Origin: Terribacillus sp. FSL K6-0262
GTDB lineage: Bacteria > Bacillota > Bacilli > Bacillales > Amphibacillaceae
Assembly (NCBI RefSeq): GCF_037977385.1
Contig: NZ_CP150277.1
Location: 2,829,001 to 2,893,000, forward strand
DNA length: 64,000 bases
Direction: 5' to 3'
Under the pieces are notes generated by a model that made no database searches, was not told where the DNA came from, and worked only from the letters and a program-made list of their open reading frames with translations. Each line of letters opens with the position of its first letter. Within the stretch, counting starts at the first letter, position 1. Positions 46,687-54,254 of the stretch are shown piece after piece. Made by a program: the position numbers and the translations under genes.

Positions 46687-47211
46687 ATGATTATTAGCAA
46701 AGAAATGAACGTCAATGAGAAAATTCGCGCACGTGAGGTTCGACTCATTGATTCCAACGGTGACCAGCTTGGCGTTAAATCCCGTCAGGAAGCATTAGAA
46801 ATCGCTCAGACGAGAAATCTTGATTTGGTGCTTGTGGCTGCGAATGCAAAACCACCAGTTTGCCGGATTATGGACTATGGTAAATACCGCTTCGAGCAAC
46901 AGAAGAAAGAAAAAGAAGCGCGTAAGAACCAGAAAGTAATCAACGTGAAAGAAGTACGCTTGAGCCCCGGTATCGAGGATCATGACTTCAACACAAAACT
47001 TCGCAATGCGCGTAAGTTTCTTGAAAAAGGCGATAAAGTAAAGGCTTCTGTTCGTTTCCGCGGACGTGCCATTACGCATAAAGAATTAGGCCAACAGGTT
47101 CTCGAGAAGCTGGCTGAGGAATGCAAGGACATTGCAACGGTCGAAATGAAAGCGAAAATGGAAGGCCGCAGCATGTTCATGATGCTTGCCCCGACAGCAG
47201 AGAAGCAGTAA
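46687..47211 (+). CDS. infC: Translation initiation factor IF-3
   Basis: 174 residues. '[20 protein letters not shown]', '[18 protein letters not shown]' and '[17 protein letters not shown]' are IF-3 signatures. Annotated from ATG 46687, but the Shine-Dalgarno GGAGG (46679-46683) is only three bases away. ATT codons at 46690 and 46693 are better placed (6 and 9 bases), and AUU starts are known for infC in E. coli and Geobacillus, where IF-3 regulates itself by rejecting them. First gene of the operon with the L20 leader. Confidence 0.95.
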   Translation: MIISKEMNVNEKIRAREVRLIDSNGDQLGVKSRQEALEIAQTRNLDLVLVAANAKPPVCRIMDYGKYRFEQQKKEKEARKNQKVINVKEVRLSPGIEDHDFNTKLRNARKFLEKGDKVKASVRFRGRAITHKELGQQVLEKLAEECKDIATVEMKAKMEGRSMFMMLAPTAEKQ

Positions 47212-47237
47212 GCCGAAGGATATAAGGAGGAAATACG

Positions 47238-47432
47238 ATGCCAAAAATGAAAACCCACAGCGGGTCTGCTAAACGTTTCAAAAAAACAGGTTCTGGAAAA
47301 GTAAGCCGTAACCACGGTTACACTAGCCACTTGGCTGCCAATAAATCCACTAAACAGAAACGCAAGCTTCGCAAAGATGCACTTGTTTCTGCTGGTGATC
47401 TTAAACGTATCAAACAAATGCTGCCTAAATAA
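47238..47432 (+). CDS. rpmI: 50S ribosomal protein L35
   Basis: 64 residues, very basic: '[20 protein letters not shown]' and '[16 protein letters not shown]' are L35 signatures. AAGGAGG precedes the ATG; 26 bases after infC. Confidence 0.97.
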   Translation: MPKMKTHSGSAKRFKKTGSGKVSRNHGYTSHLAANKSTKQKRKLRKDALVSAGDLKRIKQMLPK

Positions 47433-47471
47433 TAAAATCCAAGAATTTTTTGTCCTATAGGAGGGAATACA

Positions 47472-47828
47472 ATGCCACGTGTAAAAGGTGGAACAGTAAC
47501 GCGTCAGCGTCGCAAACGCGTTCTTAAGCTAGCTAAAGGTTATTACGGTGCGAAACATGCACTATTCAAAACTGCAAAACAACAAGTAATCAAATCCGGT
47601 CAGTATGCATACCGTGACCGCAGACAGAAAAAACGTGACTTCCGTAAACTATGGATTGCACGTATCAATGCTGCTGCACGTATGAACGATCTTTCTTACA
47701 GCCGTTTGATGCACGGTCTTAAACTTGCTGGTATCGAAGTAAACCGCAAAATGCTTTCCGAGCTTGCAATCTCTGACGAAAAAGCATTCGCGCAACTAGC
47801 TTCCAAAGCAAAAGAAGCATTGAAATAA
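47472..47828 (+). CDS. rplT: 50S ribosomal protein L20
   Basis: 118 residues. '[20 protein letters not shown]' and '[20 protein letters not shown]' in part, then '[20 protein letters not shown]'. Binds 23S rRNA domain II early in 50S assembly and, in Bacillus, the operon leader upstream of infC. TAGGAGGG precedes the ATG. Confidence 0.98.
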   Translation: MPRVKGGTVTRQRRKRVLKLAKGYYGAKHALFKTAKQQVIKSGQYAYRDRRQKKRDFRKLWIARINAAARMNDLSYSRLMHGLKLAGIEVNRKMLSELAISDEKAFAQLASKAKEALK

Positions 47829-47832
47829 GTCG

Positions 47833-47864
47833 AAAAAGCCGCTATCGATGGATAGCGGCTTTTT
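47833..47864 (+). terminator. Terminator of infC-rpmI-rplT
   Basis: Perfect 14-bp stem AAAAAGCCGCTATC/GATAGCGGCTTTTT with GATG loop. Confidence 0.92.
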
Positions 47865-47882
47865 CTATAGTGAGGGATTCGA

Positions 47883-48143
47883 ATGTGGCTGTTGATTAGT
47901 CTGTATCTGCTGGTTGTCAATATCCTGCTCTTCAGCTGGATGGGAATCGATAAACAAAGAGCAAGAACGCATGCGTGGCGTATCAGTGAACGCAGGCTCT
48001 GGATCACCGCTGTGATCGGGGGTGCACTCGGAGGCTGGGCGGGGATGCAAGCCTTCCGACATAAAACGAAGCATGCCGCGTTCGTTATCGGGTTTCCATG
48101 CCTTGTCGCCATGCATGTCCTGCTTATTCTCTATTTCTTGTAA
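47883..48143 (+). CDS. ysdA: DUF1294 membrane protein YsdA
   Basis: 86 residues with three hydrophobic segments. 'MGIDKQRARTHAWRISERRL' followed by 'GGALGGWAGMQAFRHKTKH' is the DUF1294 pattern. Position after rplT matches B. subtilis ysdA (89 residues). GTGAGGGA precedes the ATG. Function unknown. Confidence 0.88.
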   Translation: MWLLISLYLLVVNILLFSWMGIDKQRARTHAWRISERRLWITAVIGGALGGWAGMQAFRHKTKHAAFVIGFPCLVAMHVLLILYFL

Positions 48144-48221
48144 GATAAATCCCGTGTGCTTGTCATAAAGGCTCGTCTCATGTCATATATATTAGGGACA
48201 TCTTAGAGGGAGTGAGCAGCG

Positions 48222-48794
48222 ATGGATCAGGTAGGTTCGGCAATGTTGACGGTCGTCGCAACAGGCGGATTGTTTGCACCACTCTTGTTCATCCTCCTGT
48301 ATCTGCTTCGACCTGTTTTATTTCTGCCTGTCGTTTTCCTATGCATATCAGGGGGGATTCTATTCGGAGCAGTAGCAGGTACGATTCTGTCCATCATCGG
48401 CATTACAGCATCCAGTCTGCTATTCTATGCGATTGCCCAGCGTTTTCCGCAATCCGCCAATCGAATTCTCATGCTGAAACAGAAGCTGATCGGCAGGCAT
48501 ACGAGCTTTACGACGACACAAGTCGCACTGATGCGGCTGGTTCCGTTCATTCACTTCCACATCCTGAGTGTATGCTTGATGGAGACAAATCGCAACTGGA
48601 GGTCATATGGGAAAGCTTCATTCTTATCGAGCATCCCGCTTGCTGCGGCTTATTCTTTTGCAGGCACTTGGCTTCGCTACTTGCCGCCGGCAGCAATCGG
48701 GGGAGTCATGATCATCCTCCTGATCTGTATCTATCTGATGCGCAAGAAGGAATTCACGATCAAATGGGAAGAGTTTTTCAGGGAAAGTGCATAA
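48222..48794 (+). CDS. TVP38/TMEM64 (VTT-domain) membrane protein, YtxB-like
   Basis: 190 residues with about five hydrophobic segments. 'CISGGILFGAVAGTILSIIG' with the conserved 'FG...G' of VTT/DedA proteins, then a re-entrant region 'RLVPFIHFHILSVCLME' where the family has R.(s/p)..P. B. subtilis YtxB, found next to dnaI there, is the likely relative; here it is after ysdA. The family includes lipid scramblases, but the substrate in bacteria is unclear. GAGGGAGTGAGC precedes the ATG. Confidence 0.75.
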   Translation: MDQVGSAMLTVVATGGLFAPLLFILLYLLRPVLFLPVVFLCISGGILFGAVAGTILSIIGITASSLLFYAIAQRFPQSANRILMLKQKLIGRHTSFTTTQVALMRLVPFIHFHILSVCLMETNRNWRSYGKASFLSSIPLAAAYSFAGTWLRYLPPAAIGGVMIILLICIYLMRKKEFTIKWEEFFRESA

Positions 48795-48830
48795 AACACT
48801 GGTGCGCTATACAAGCTCCAGTGTTTTTTT
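48794..48830. terminator. Terminator between the VTT-domain gene and ysdB
   Basis: AAACACTGG/CCAGTGTTT with a 15-base loop and T7 on the plus strand. It overlaps the 3' end of the first gene and reaches the ysdB stop. Confidence 0.8.
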
Positions 48831-49203
48831 AGATTTCTGTCAGGACGAGCTCCTTTATCGGCTGCTTCCATTCAATGGATGCATAAGGAAAATGGCTCAG
48901 GATGCATTCTTCCATTTTATAGAGATCATTCCGGGAAAAGCCGGATAGCTGATCGGGCTGCACTGCGTTCATCACCACCTTGGTCACCTCGATGCTGTCT
49001 TCCCTTGGGTGTAAATATTTCTTCCCGATCATCCGATAGCCGCGGTAGCTGAGGGTGAAATGATGATCATACTGATCACGGAACTCCACTTCGCCGGCAT
49101 CCAGGCAGGAGGGGGCGTGGGTTGAGTTACTCCTTGCTTTCAGGAATGTGTAGGACAAAAGAATTGCTGCACCTGCCAGCAATAGGAGAAAAATAATCTT
49201 CAT
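48829..49203 (-). CDS. ysdB: YsdB, sigma-W-type regulon protein
   Basis: 124 residues. One N-terminal hydrophobic helix (3-20) and a small soluble domain with 'DQYDHHFTLSYRGYRMIGKK' and 'MEECILSHFPYASIEWKQP'. Location next to ysdA/ysdC and length (about 130) match B. subtilis YsdB. AAAGGAGG precedes the ATG, and an ECF-type promoter lies upstream. Molecular function unknown; sigma-W genes respond to cell-envelope stress. Confidence 0.82.
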   Translation of the reverse strand: MKIIFLLLLAGAAILLSYTFLKARSNSTHAPSCLDAGEVEFRDQYDHHFTLSYRGYRMIGKKYLHPREDSIEVTKVVMNAVQPDQLSGFSRNDLYKMEECILSHFPYASIEWKQPIKELVLTEI

Positions 49204-49235
49204 AGCGAGCAGGCCTCCTTTACTTTTTGTATAGA

Positions 49236-49262
49236 TACGATTACGCTAAAGAAGAAGTTTCA
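49236..49262 (-). promoter_or_regulatory. Sigma-W-type ECF promoter of ysdB
   Basis: On the minus strand TGAAAC (49262-49257) is followed after 17 bases by CGTA (49239-49236), matching the sigma-W consensus TGAAAC-N16/17-CGTA. It lies 33 bases before the ysdB start codon. Confidence 0.75.
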
Positions 49263-49316
49263 TCCGTTTTACTATACCCTCACTACATAGGAATAACGCA
49301 AGAAGGAGTCTTGACC

Positions 49317-49805
49317 ATGGATTATGAATATCTTTTCAGTAAACAGCGTGAGCTGGATGCCTACATCGAAGACAAGCTGGAAATGGCAAACCGCAGCGAT
49401 CTTTTCAGAAAGAAGATACTGGCATTGCAAGTGGAAATCGGGGAGCTGGCCAATGAGACCCGCTGTTTCAAATTCTGGAGCAGGAAAGGCCCAAGCGAAC
49501 AGAACGTCATTTTGGAGGAATATGTGGATGGTCTGCATTTCATCTTATCGCTCGGACTTGATAAAGGTCTTACGTATGCGCCGGCTCCGCTGCCTGATGA
49601 CCAACTTGATCAGACTGATGCCTTCCTTGAGCTGTATCGTACAATCGGTGCTTTTTATGCTGAACCGGTACAAACAACTTACGAAGCGCTTTTCCAAAGC
49701 TTCCTTGTCCTTGGTCGGATGCTTGGCTTCAGTGAAGTTTCGATAGTGGAGGCTTATAAGCAGAAAAATGAAGTGAATCATACAAGACAGGATCAAGGCT
49801 ATTAA
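49317..49805 (+). CDS. Dimeric dUTPase (MazG-like, dUTPase_2 family)
   Basis: 162 residues from ATG 49317, preceded by AGAAGGAG; the frame is open further upstream. All-alpha NTP pyrophosphatase motifs: '[18 protein letters not shown]' (ExxE), '[15 protein letters not shown]' (ExxxD) and the C-terminal '[16 protein letters not shown]', typical of the dimeric dUTPases of Bacillales and their phages. Hydrolyses dUTP to dUMP, keeping uracil out of DNA. It is 14 bases before the peptidase gene. Confidence 0.88.
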   Translation: MDYEYLFSKQRELDAYIEDKLEMANRSDLFRKKILALQVEIGELANETRCFKFWSRKGPSEQNVILEEYVDGLHFILSLGLDKGLTYAPAPLPDDQLDQTDAFLELYRTIGAFYAEPVQTTYEALFQSFLVLGRMLGFSEVSIVEAYKQKNEVNHTRQDQGY

Positions 49806-49819
49806 TCGGGGAGGTCTGC

Positions 49820-50902
49820 ATGATGAATGATAAATTGAAGATGTTGAAAAGTTTGACTGATGCACCAGGAGTTCCGGGAGATGAGGCAGGTATCCGCAAG
49901 GTGATGCGCGATTATATCACCCCATTTGCCGATGAGGTAACGACCGATAAGCTTGGCAGTCTGATTGCCGTCCAAAAAGGTGCCAGGGCAGACGGTCCGA
50001 AAGTCATGGTGGCCGGTCATCTCGATGAGATCGGATTCATGGTGACGCGTATCGATGCCAATGGCTTTTTGTACTTCCAGACGCTCGGTGGCTGGTGGAG
50101 TCAGGTCATGCTGGCGCAGCGTGTAACTGTCCATACGAAACAAGGGGAACTGGTTGGCATCATCGGCTCCAAGCCGCCGCATCTGCTTTCGCTCGAGAAA
50201 CGGAAAAAGCCTGCTTCCGTAGAGGAGATGTTCATAGACATCGGAGCCGGCAGCAAGGAAGAAGCAGAGGCATTCGGTGTTCGTCCCGGAGATTCGGTTG
50301 TGCCATATTTCGAATTCACGAAGATGAAAAACGAGAAATTGCTTCTGGCAAAGGCTTGGGATAACCGCATTGGCTGTGCCGTGGCGATCGATGTCCTGAA
50401 GAATTTGCACGGCACTGACAAGGAAGCGACGGTTTATGGAGTCGGCACCGTCCAGGAGGAAGTCAGACGGCGCGGTGCGACTACTTCTGCCAATAAGATT
50501 GGTCCAGATATTGCGTTTGCTGTTGATACAGGGATTGCTGGCGATACTCCGGGTATCAGTGACAGGGAAGCGACAGGCAAGCTGGGCGCCGGCCCGCAGA
50601 TCGTATTGTACGATGCTGCGCATATTGCACATGCAGGCCTGCGTGACTTGGTCATCCAGACAGCAGAAGAACTGGAAATCCCTTATCAATACGACACGAT
50701 AAAAGGCGGGGCGACAGATGCAGGCAGCATCCATCTGACTGGTAACGGTGTTCCAAGCATAACGATCGGGATCCCGACGCGATACATTCATACACATGCG
50801 GCCATGCTCCATGAAGACGATTACGATAACACAGTGAAACTGCTCACTGCGGTCATCCGCAAATTGGATAAAGATACCGTCGAAAAAATCACTTATAATT
50901 AA
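49820..50902 (+). CDS. ysdC: M42-family aminopeptidase YsdC
   Basis: 360 residues from ATG 49820 (GGGGAGG upstream; ATG 49823 also possible). Co-catalytic metal ligands: His in '[12 protein letters not shown]', Asp in 'AKAWDNRIG', Glu-Glu in '[11 protein letters not shown]', Asp in '[11 protein letters not shown]' and His in '[10 protein letters not shown]'. Forms large dodecameric tetrahedral aminopeptidases in the cytoplasm. Named from the ysdA-ysdB-ysdC order. Confidence 0.9.
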   Translation: MMNDKLKMLKSLTDAPGVPGDEAGIRKVMRDYITPFADEVTTDKLGSLIAVQKGARADGPKVMVAGHLDEIGFMVTRIDANGFLYFQTLGGWWSQVMLAQRVTVHTKQGELVGIIGSKPPHLLSLEKRKKPASVEEMFIDIGAGSKEEAEAFGVRPGDSVVPYFEFTKMKNEKLLLAKAWDNRIGCAVAIDVLKNLHGTDKEATVYGVGTVQEEVRRRGATTSANKIGPDIAFAVDTGIAGDTPGISDREATGKLGAGPQIVLYDAAHIAHAGLRDLVIQTAEELEIPYQYDTIKGGATDAGSIHLTGNGVPSITIGIPTRYIHTHAAMLHEDDYDNTVKLLTAVIRKLDKDTVEKITYN

Positions 50903-50903
50903 G

Positions 50904-50936
50904 AAAAACCAGCTTCCAAATGGAAGCTGGTTTTTT
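50904..50936. terminator. Bidirectional terminator after ysdC
   Basis: Perfect stem AAAAACCAGCTTCC/GGAAGCTGGTTTTT with AAAT loop between convergent genes; its right side reaches the stop codon of the transglycosylase gene. Confidence 0.9.
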
Positions 50937-51738
50937 ATGCCAGGTAATTGCCCATGATTTTGCTGACATATTTCGTTGTTTCGCTGAATGGGGGAATGCC
51001 GTTATATTTATCGACATTTCCCGGTCCGGCATTATAAGCTGCCAACGCGAGGCTGGTATTGCCGTTATAGCGGTCCAGCATTTGTTTCAGGTATTTTGTG
51101 CCCGCCATGACATTCTGCTCCGGATCGAAGCTGTTTGTGACGCCGAGTCCAGCTGCCGTAACCGGCATCAGCTGCATCAAGCCCTGGGCGCCTGCAGCAC
51201 TCTCTGCCAATGGATTGAAGTTCGATTCCGCTTGAATGACGGAACGGATGAGTTTTTCGTCTACTCCGTATCTGTCGGCTGCTTCCGAAATGATGGCATC
51301 GATCTTCTTATTGCCGGAACTTTCGAAGGTGCTGCCTGAACTGCTCTTCGAAACGGATTGCACAGCAGGCGTGCTTTGTGTCATTGTGTCCATTGTTACA
51401 TATGGGTTCAGCCGAACCTGAGAACTTGCATTCATCATCATCGACTGTACAGCGGGTGTGCTTTCCGCCTGCATCGTGGTGCCCGCGGTTACATATGGGT
51501 TCAGCCGGACCGGTGAACCCGCCTTCATCGACTGTACGGCAGGCGTACTTTCCGCCTGCATCGTGGTACCCGCAGTTGCATATGGATTCAGCCGGACCGA
51601 TGAACCCGCCTTCATCGTCTGCATGAGCGAGTCGCTGAAGGCCTGGCTGGAACCCTGGGACGATGAAAAGGCTGTTCGCTGCTGAGTGGTAGCAAGCGTT
51701 GTCGGATTAAGTGTGGAAAGCAGATAAGATGTATCCAA
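50935..51738 (-). CDS. Lytic transglycosylase (SLT domain) with an N-terminal repeat array
   Basis: 267 residues. The C-terminal half (about 144-267) is a goose-lysozyme-like SLT domain: '[20 protein letters not shown]', catalytic Glu171 in 'QAESNFNP', '[18 protein letters not shown]', '[10 protein letters not shown]'. Residues 42-128 are three near-identical units of about 29 residues ('[19 protein letters not shown]' core), rich in Ser/Thr. No classic signal peptide is seen, as in B. subtilis YjbJ, so the export route is unclear. It should cleave peptidoglycan between MurNAc and GlcNAc, giving anhydro ends. Stands alone on the minus strand. Confidence 0.85.
   Translation of the reverse strand: MDTSYLLSTLNPTTLATTQQRTAFSSSQGSSQAFSDSLMQTMKAGSSVRLNPYATAGTTMQAESTPAVQSMKAGSPVRLNPYVTAGTTMQAESTPAVQSMMMNASSQVRLNPYVTMDTMTQSTPAVQSVSKSSSGSTFESSGNKKIDAIISEAADRYGVDEKLIRSVIQAESNFNPLAESAAGAQGLMQLMPVTAAGLGVTNSFDPEQNVMAGTKYLKQMLDRYNGNTSLALAAYNAGPGNVDKYNGIPPFSETTKYVSKIMGNYLA
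51355..51615 (-). repeat. Tandem array of three 87-bp units inside the transglycosylase gene
   Basis: Units at 51615-51529, 51528-51442 and 51441-51355. Units 1 and 2 differ at only a few positions; unit 3 is more divergent ('VTMDTMTQ' in place of '[10 protein letters not shown]'). All stay in frame. Confidence 0.88.
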
Positions 51739-51818
51739 AAAACATATCTCCTGTCACATATTGTTAATCCAATTGTAGCTCAAACGTACCTGGGAGACAA
51801 GACCTATTTCACTCGCTC

Positions 51819-52031
51819 TTATGCCTGGGATTGGACACCCTTGGCTAGTGCATCGACCATTTCCTGCTTTTCCTGGTCGCTGGCATTTTTCCAAATAAGC
51901 TCGAATAATACACCCAGGCCAGGCAGCAGGACTTCTCTCCCGTCAATGGAATCCACAATTGTAGCCTCCAGCTGTTCTTCGCTATTATCCTTGATATTGG
52001 CATAGATGGCACTACGAATATTTATATCCAT
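51819..52031 (-). CDS. sspI: Small acid-soluble spore protein SspI
   Basis: 70 residues (B. subtilis 71). '[20 protein letters not shown]', '[20 protein letters not shown]' and '[13 protein letters not shown]' match SspI closely. It is a minor SASP of the spore core, made in the forespore (sigma-G). GGAGGTGC precedes the ATG. Located before ysgA as in B. subtilis. Confidence 0.93.
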   Translation of the reverse strand: MDINIRSAIYANIKDNSEEQLEATIVDSIDGREVLLPGLGVLFELIWKNASDQEKQEMVDALAKGVQSQA

Positions 52032-52126
52032 GCATGAGCACCTCCTCCACTTTTTTATAGTTTGACCGCTGCTTGTAAAACTATGTATGATAGAGGATAT
52101 GTCAAGATAGAGGAAGTGAACGTGCG

Positions 52127-52867
52127 TTGATCACATCGACCCAAAATGCCCAGGTAAAACAATGGCAAAAATTGAAACGGAAAAAGGAACGGACAAAAAC
52201 GAATACCTTCATGATAGAAGGCTTCCATCTTGCGGAGGAAGCAATCAAGTCCGGCTGGACGATCGGCCAGCTCATTTTGCGGGAGGAGACGGAGCTGCCG
52301 GAATGGGCCAAGCATCTGGAACCGATCCGTGTATCGGACCATGTCTTCAAATCGATCACGGAGACAGAGACACCGCAAGGAATCGCGGCTGTCGTACAAA
52401 TGCAGGATAAGAAACCAAAACGGCATGATCGTATTTTGCTGCTTGATGCAGTGCAGGACCCTGGTAATTTAGGCACGATCATCCGCACTGCGGATGCAGC
52501 AGGCTATGACGCTGTCTATGTTGGGGAAGGTTCCGCTGATCGGTATAATGACAAGGTGATCCGTGCGACGCAAGGATCGATCTTCCATTTGCCGGTATTG
52601 ACTGCCGATTTGGCTTTATTATTACCGGAGCTGCAGGAGAATGGCTATACGGTGTGGGCCGCTGCTTTGGAAGGGGCTGTCGATTACCGCGATTTGAAGG
52701 CACCGGAAAAAACAGCATTGCTTGTCGGGAACGAAGGAGCCGGCATCGACAAACGGCTGATCGCCCAAAGCGATATGGCTGTGAAAATCCCGATTTTCGG
52801 GAAGGCTGAATCCCTGAATGTGAGTATTGCGACTGGTATCCTGCTGTATCATACAGTGAAAAGATAA
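52127..52867 (+). CDS. ysgA: TrmH/SpoU-family RNA methyltransferase YsgA
   Basis: 246 residues from TTG 52127 (AGAGGAAG upstream). N-terminal substrate-binding domain ('[15 protein letters not shown]') and a SPOUT domain with motif 1 '[20 protein letters not shown]', motif 2 '[11 protein letters not shown]' and motif 3 '[20 protein letters not shown]'. Probably 2'-O-methylates ribose in rRNA. Located before pheST as in B. subtilis; the target is not defined. Confidence 0.92.
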   Translation: MITSTQNAQVKQWQKLKRKKERTKTNTFMIEGFHLAEEAIKSGWTIGQLILREETELPEWAKHLEPIRVSDHVFKSITETETPQGIAAVVQMQDKKPKRHDRILLLDAVQDPGNLGTIIRTADAAGYDAVYVGEGSADRYNDKVIRATQGSIFHLPVLTADLALLLPELQENGYTVWAAALEGAVDYRDLKAPEKTALLVGNEGAGIDKRLIAQSDMAVKIPIFGKAESLNVSIATGILLYHTVKR

Positions 52868-52874
52868 AACCAGG

Positions 52875-52903
52875 TTGCAAGTTGTCCCGGGATTTCCTAT
52901 AAT
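52875..52903 (+). promoter_or_regulatory. Sigma-A promoter of pheST
   Basis: TTGCAA (52875-52880), 17-bp spacer, perfect TATAAT (52898-52903), just upstream of the T-box leader. Confidence 0.85.
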
Positions 52904-52909
52904 GAAACA

Positions 52910-53178
52910 AGATTCATATTGAGATGCGTGGAAAGAGCCAGTAATCCCTGCGGATCGCGAGCAACAGGAAGGCGTGCCTTGACTGAGAGCATGCTGGCAG
53001 CGGCAGCGGATGAACCTTCACTCTGGAGCAGGCACCGGGACCTTGTCATTGGGCAAGTAAAGGTGTATCCGGATTGCTAGATCCGTTATCAAGCTTCAAG
53101 TTGGGTATACATGTATACCAACAAGGGTGGTACCGCGAATGAAAGCTCGTCCCTTTTCAGAGGGAGGGGCTTTTTTTA
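52910..53178 (+). ncRNA. T-box leader of pheST
   Basis: T-box core AAGGGTGGTACCGCG at 53123-53137; the TGGT bulge pairs with an ACCA acceptor end (A73), as for tRNA-Phe. The candidate specifier is TTC (Phe, 53017-53019, followed by A). The leader ends in a hairpin (53144-53171) with T7. It switches on pheST when tRNA-Phe is uncharged. Confidence 0.93.
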
Positions 53179-53205
53179 TGCTCAAAAATCATAGGAGGCA
53201 AAAGC

Positions 53206-54240
53206 ATGAGAGAAAAGCTCGAAGCATTACAAGCAGAAGCCATCGAAAAAGTACAGCAAGCAGACAATCTGCAGAGTTTGCAGGATGTGCGTGTCGCATA
53301 TTTAGGAAAGAAAGGTCCGATCACCGAGGTACTTCGCGGGATGGGGAAACTTTCTCCGGAAGAACGCCCTGTCATCGGGGAACTGGCAAATAAAGTCCGT
53401 GAGGCAATTGCAACGGCATTGGATAATAAGAAGAATCTTTTGGAAGAAGCAGCACTGAATGAGCAGCTGCAGAAAGAGGCGATCGATGTCACGCTGCCAG
53501 GACGACCAGTCAAAACAGGCGGCCCTCATCTATTGACCAGCATCATCGAAGAAGTGGAAGATCTTTTCCTTGGCATGGGATTCGAAATCAAAGAAGGACC
53601 GGAAGTGGAAACGGATTACTTCAACTTCGAAGCTTTGAACTTGCCGCAGGATCACCCGGCACGTGATATGCAGGATAGTTTCTATATTACCGATCATTTG
53701 CTATTGCGTACACAGACTTCGCCTGTGCAGGCTCGTACGATGCGCGAATACGATGGCAATAAAGCCATCAAAATGATTTGCCCGGGTATCGTGTACCGCC
53801 GTGATACAGACGATGCGACACATTCCCATCAGTTCACGCAGATCGAAGGCCTGCTGGTCGACAAGAATGTCCGCATGAGTGACTTGAAAGGCGTCCTGCT
53901 GGAATTCTCCCGCAAACTATTCGGAGCTGATAGGGAAATCCGCCTGCGTCCAAGCTTTTTCCCGTTCACGGAGCCCTCTGTCGAGGTGGACGTGACATGT
54001 AAGGTTTGTGACGGAAAAGGATGTAATGTATGCAAGCATACTGGATGGATCGAAATCCTTGGGGCCGGCATGGTGCATTCCAACGTCCTTCGTATGAGCG
54101 GCTATGATCCGGAAGAATACTCCGGCTTTGCATTCGGCATGGGGGTAGAACGTATCGCGATGCTCAAGTACGGTGTCGATGATATCCGTCACTTCTATAC
54201 GAATGATGTACGATTCCTATCGCAATACCATAAGGCATAA
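53206..54240 (+). CDS. pheS: Phenylalanine-tRNA ligase alpha subunit
   Basis: 344 residues. N-terminal coiled coil (1-85) binds tRNA. Class II catalytic core with motif 2 '[20 protein letters not shown]', Phe-binding '[13 protein letters not shown]', a Cys-rich insert '[14 protein letters not shown]' and motif 3 '[17 protein letters not shown]'. Works as an (alpha-beta)2 tetramer with PheT. TAGGAGGC precedes the ATG; pheT follows after 14 bases. Confidence 0.97.
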   Translation: MREKLEALQAEAIEKVQQADNLQSLQDVRVAYLGKKGPITEVLRGMGKLSPEERPVIGELANKVREAIATALDNKKNLLEEAALNEQLQKEAIDVTLPGRPVKTGGPHLLTSIIEEVEDLFLGMGFEIKEGPEVETDYFNFEALNLPQDHPARDMQDSFYITDHLLLRTQTSPVQARTMREYDGNKAIKMICPGIVYRRDTDDATHSHQFTQIEGLLVDKNVRMSDLKGVLLEFSRKLFGADREIRLRPSFFPFTEPSVEVDVTCKVCDGKGCNVCKHTGWIEILGAGMVHSNVLRMSGYDPEEYSGFAFGMGVERIAMLKYGVDDIRHFYTNDVRFLSQYHKA

Positions 54241-54254
54241 CGGGAGGCAAAAAC

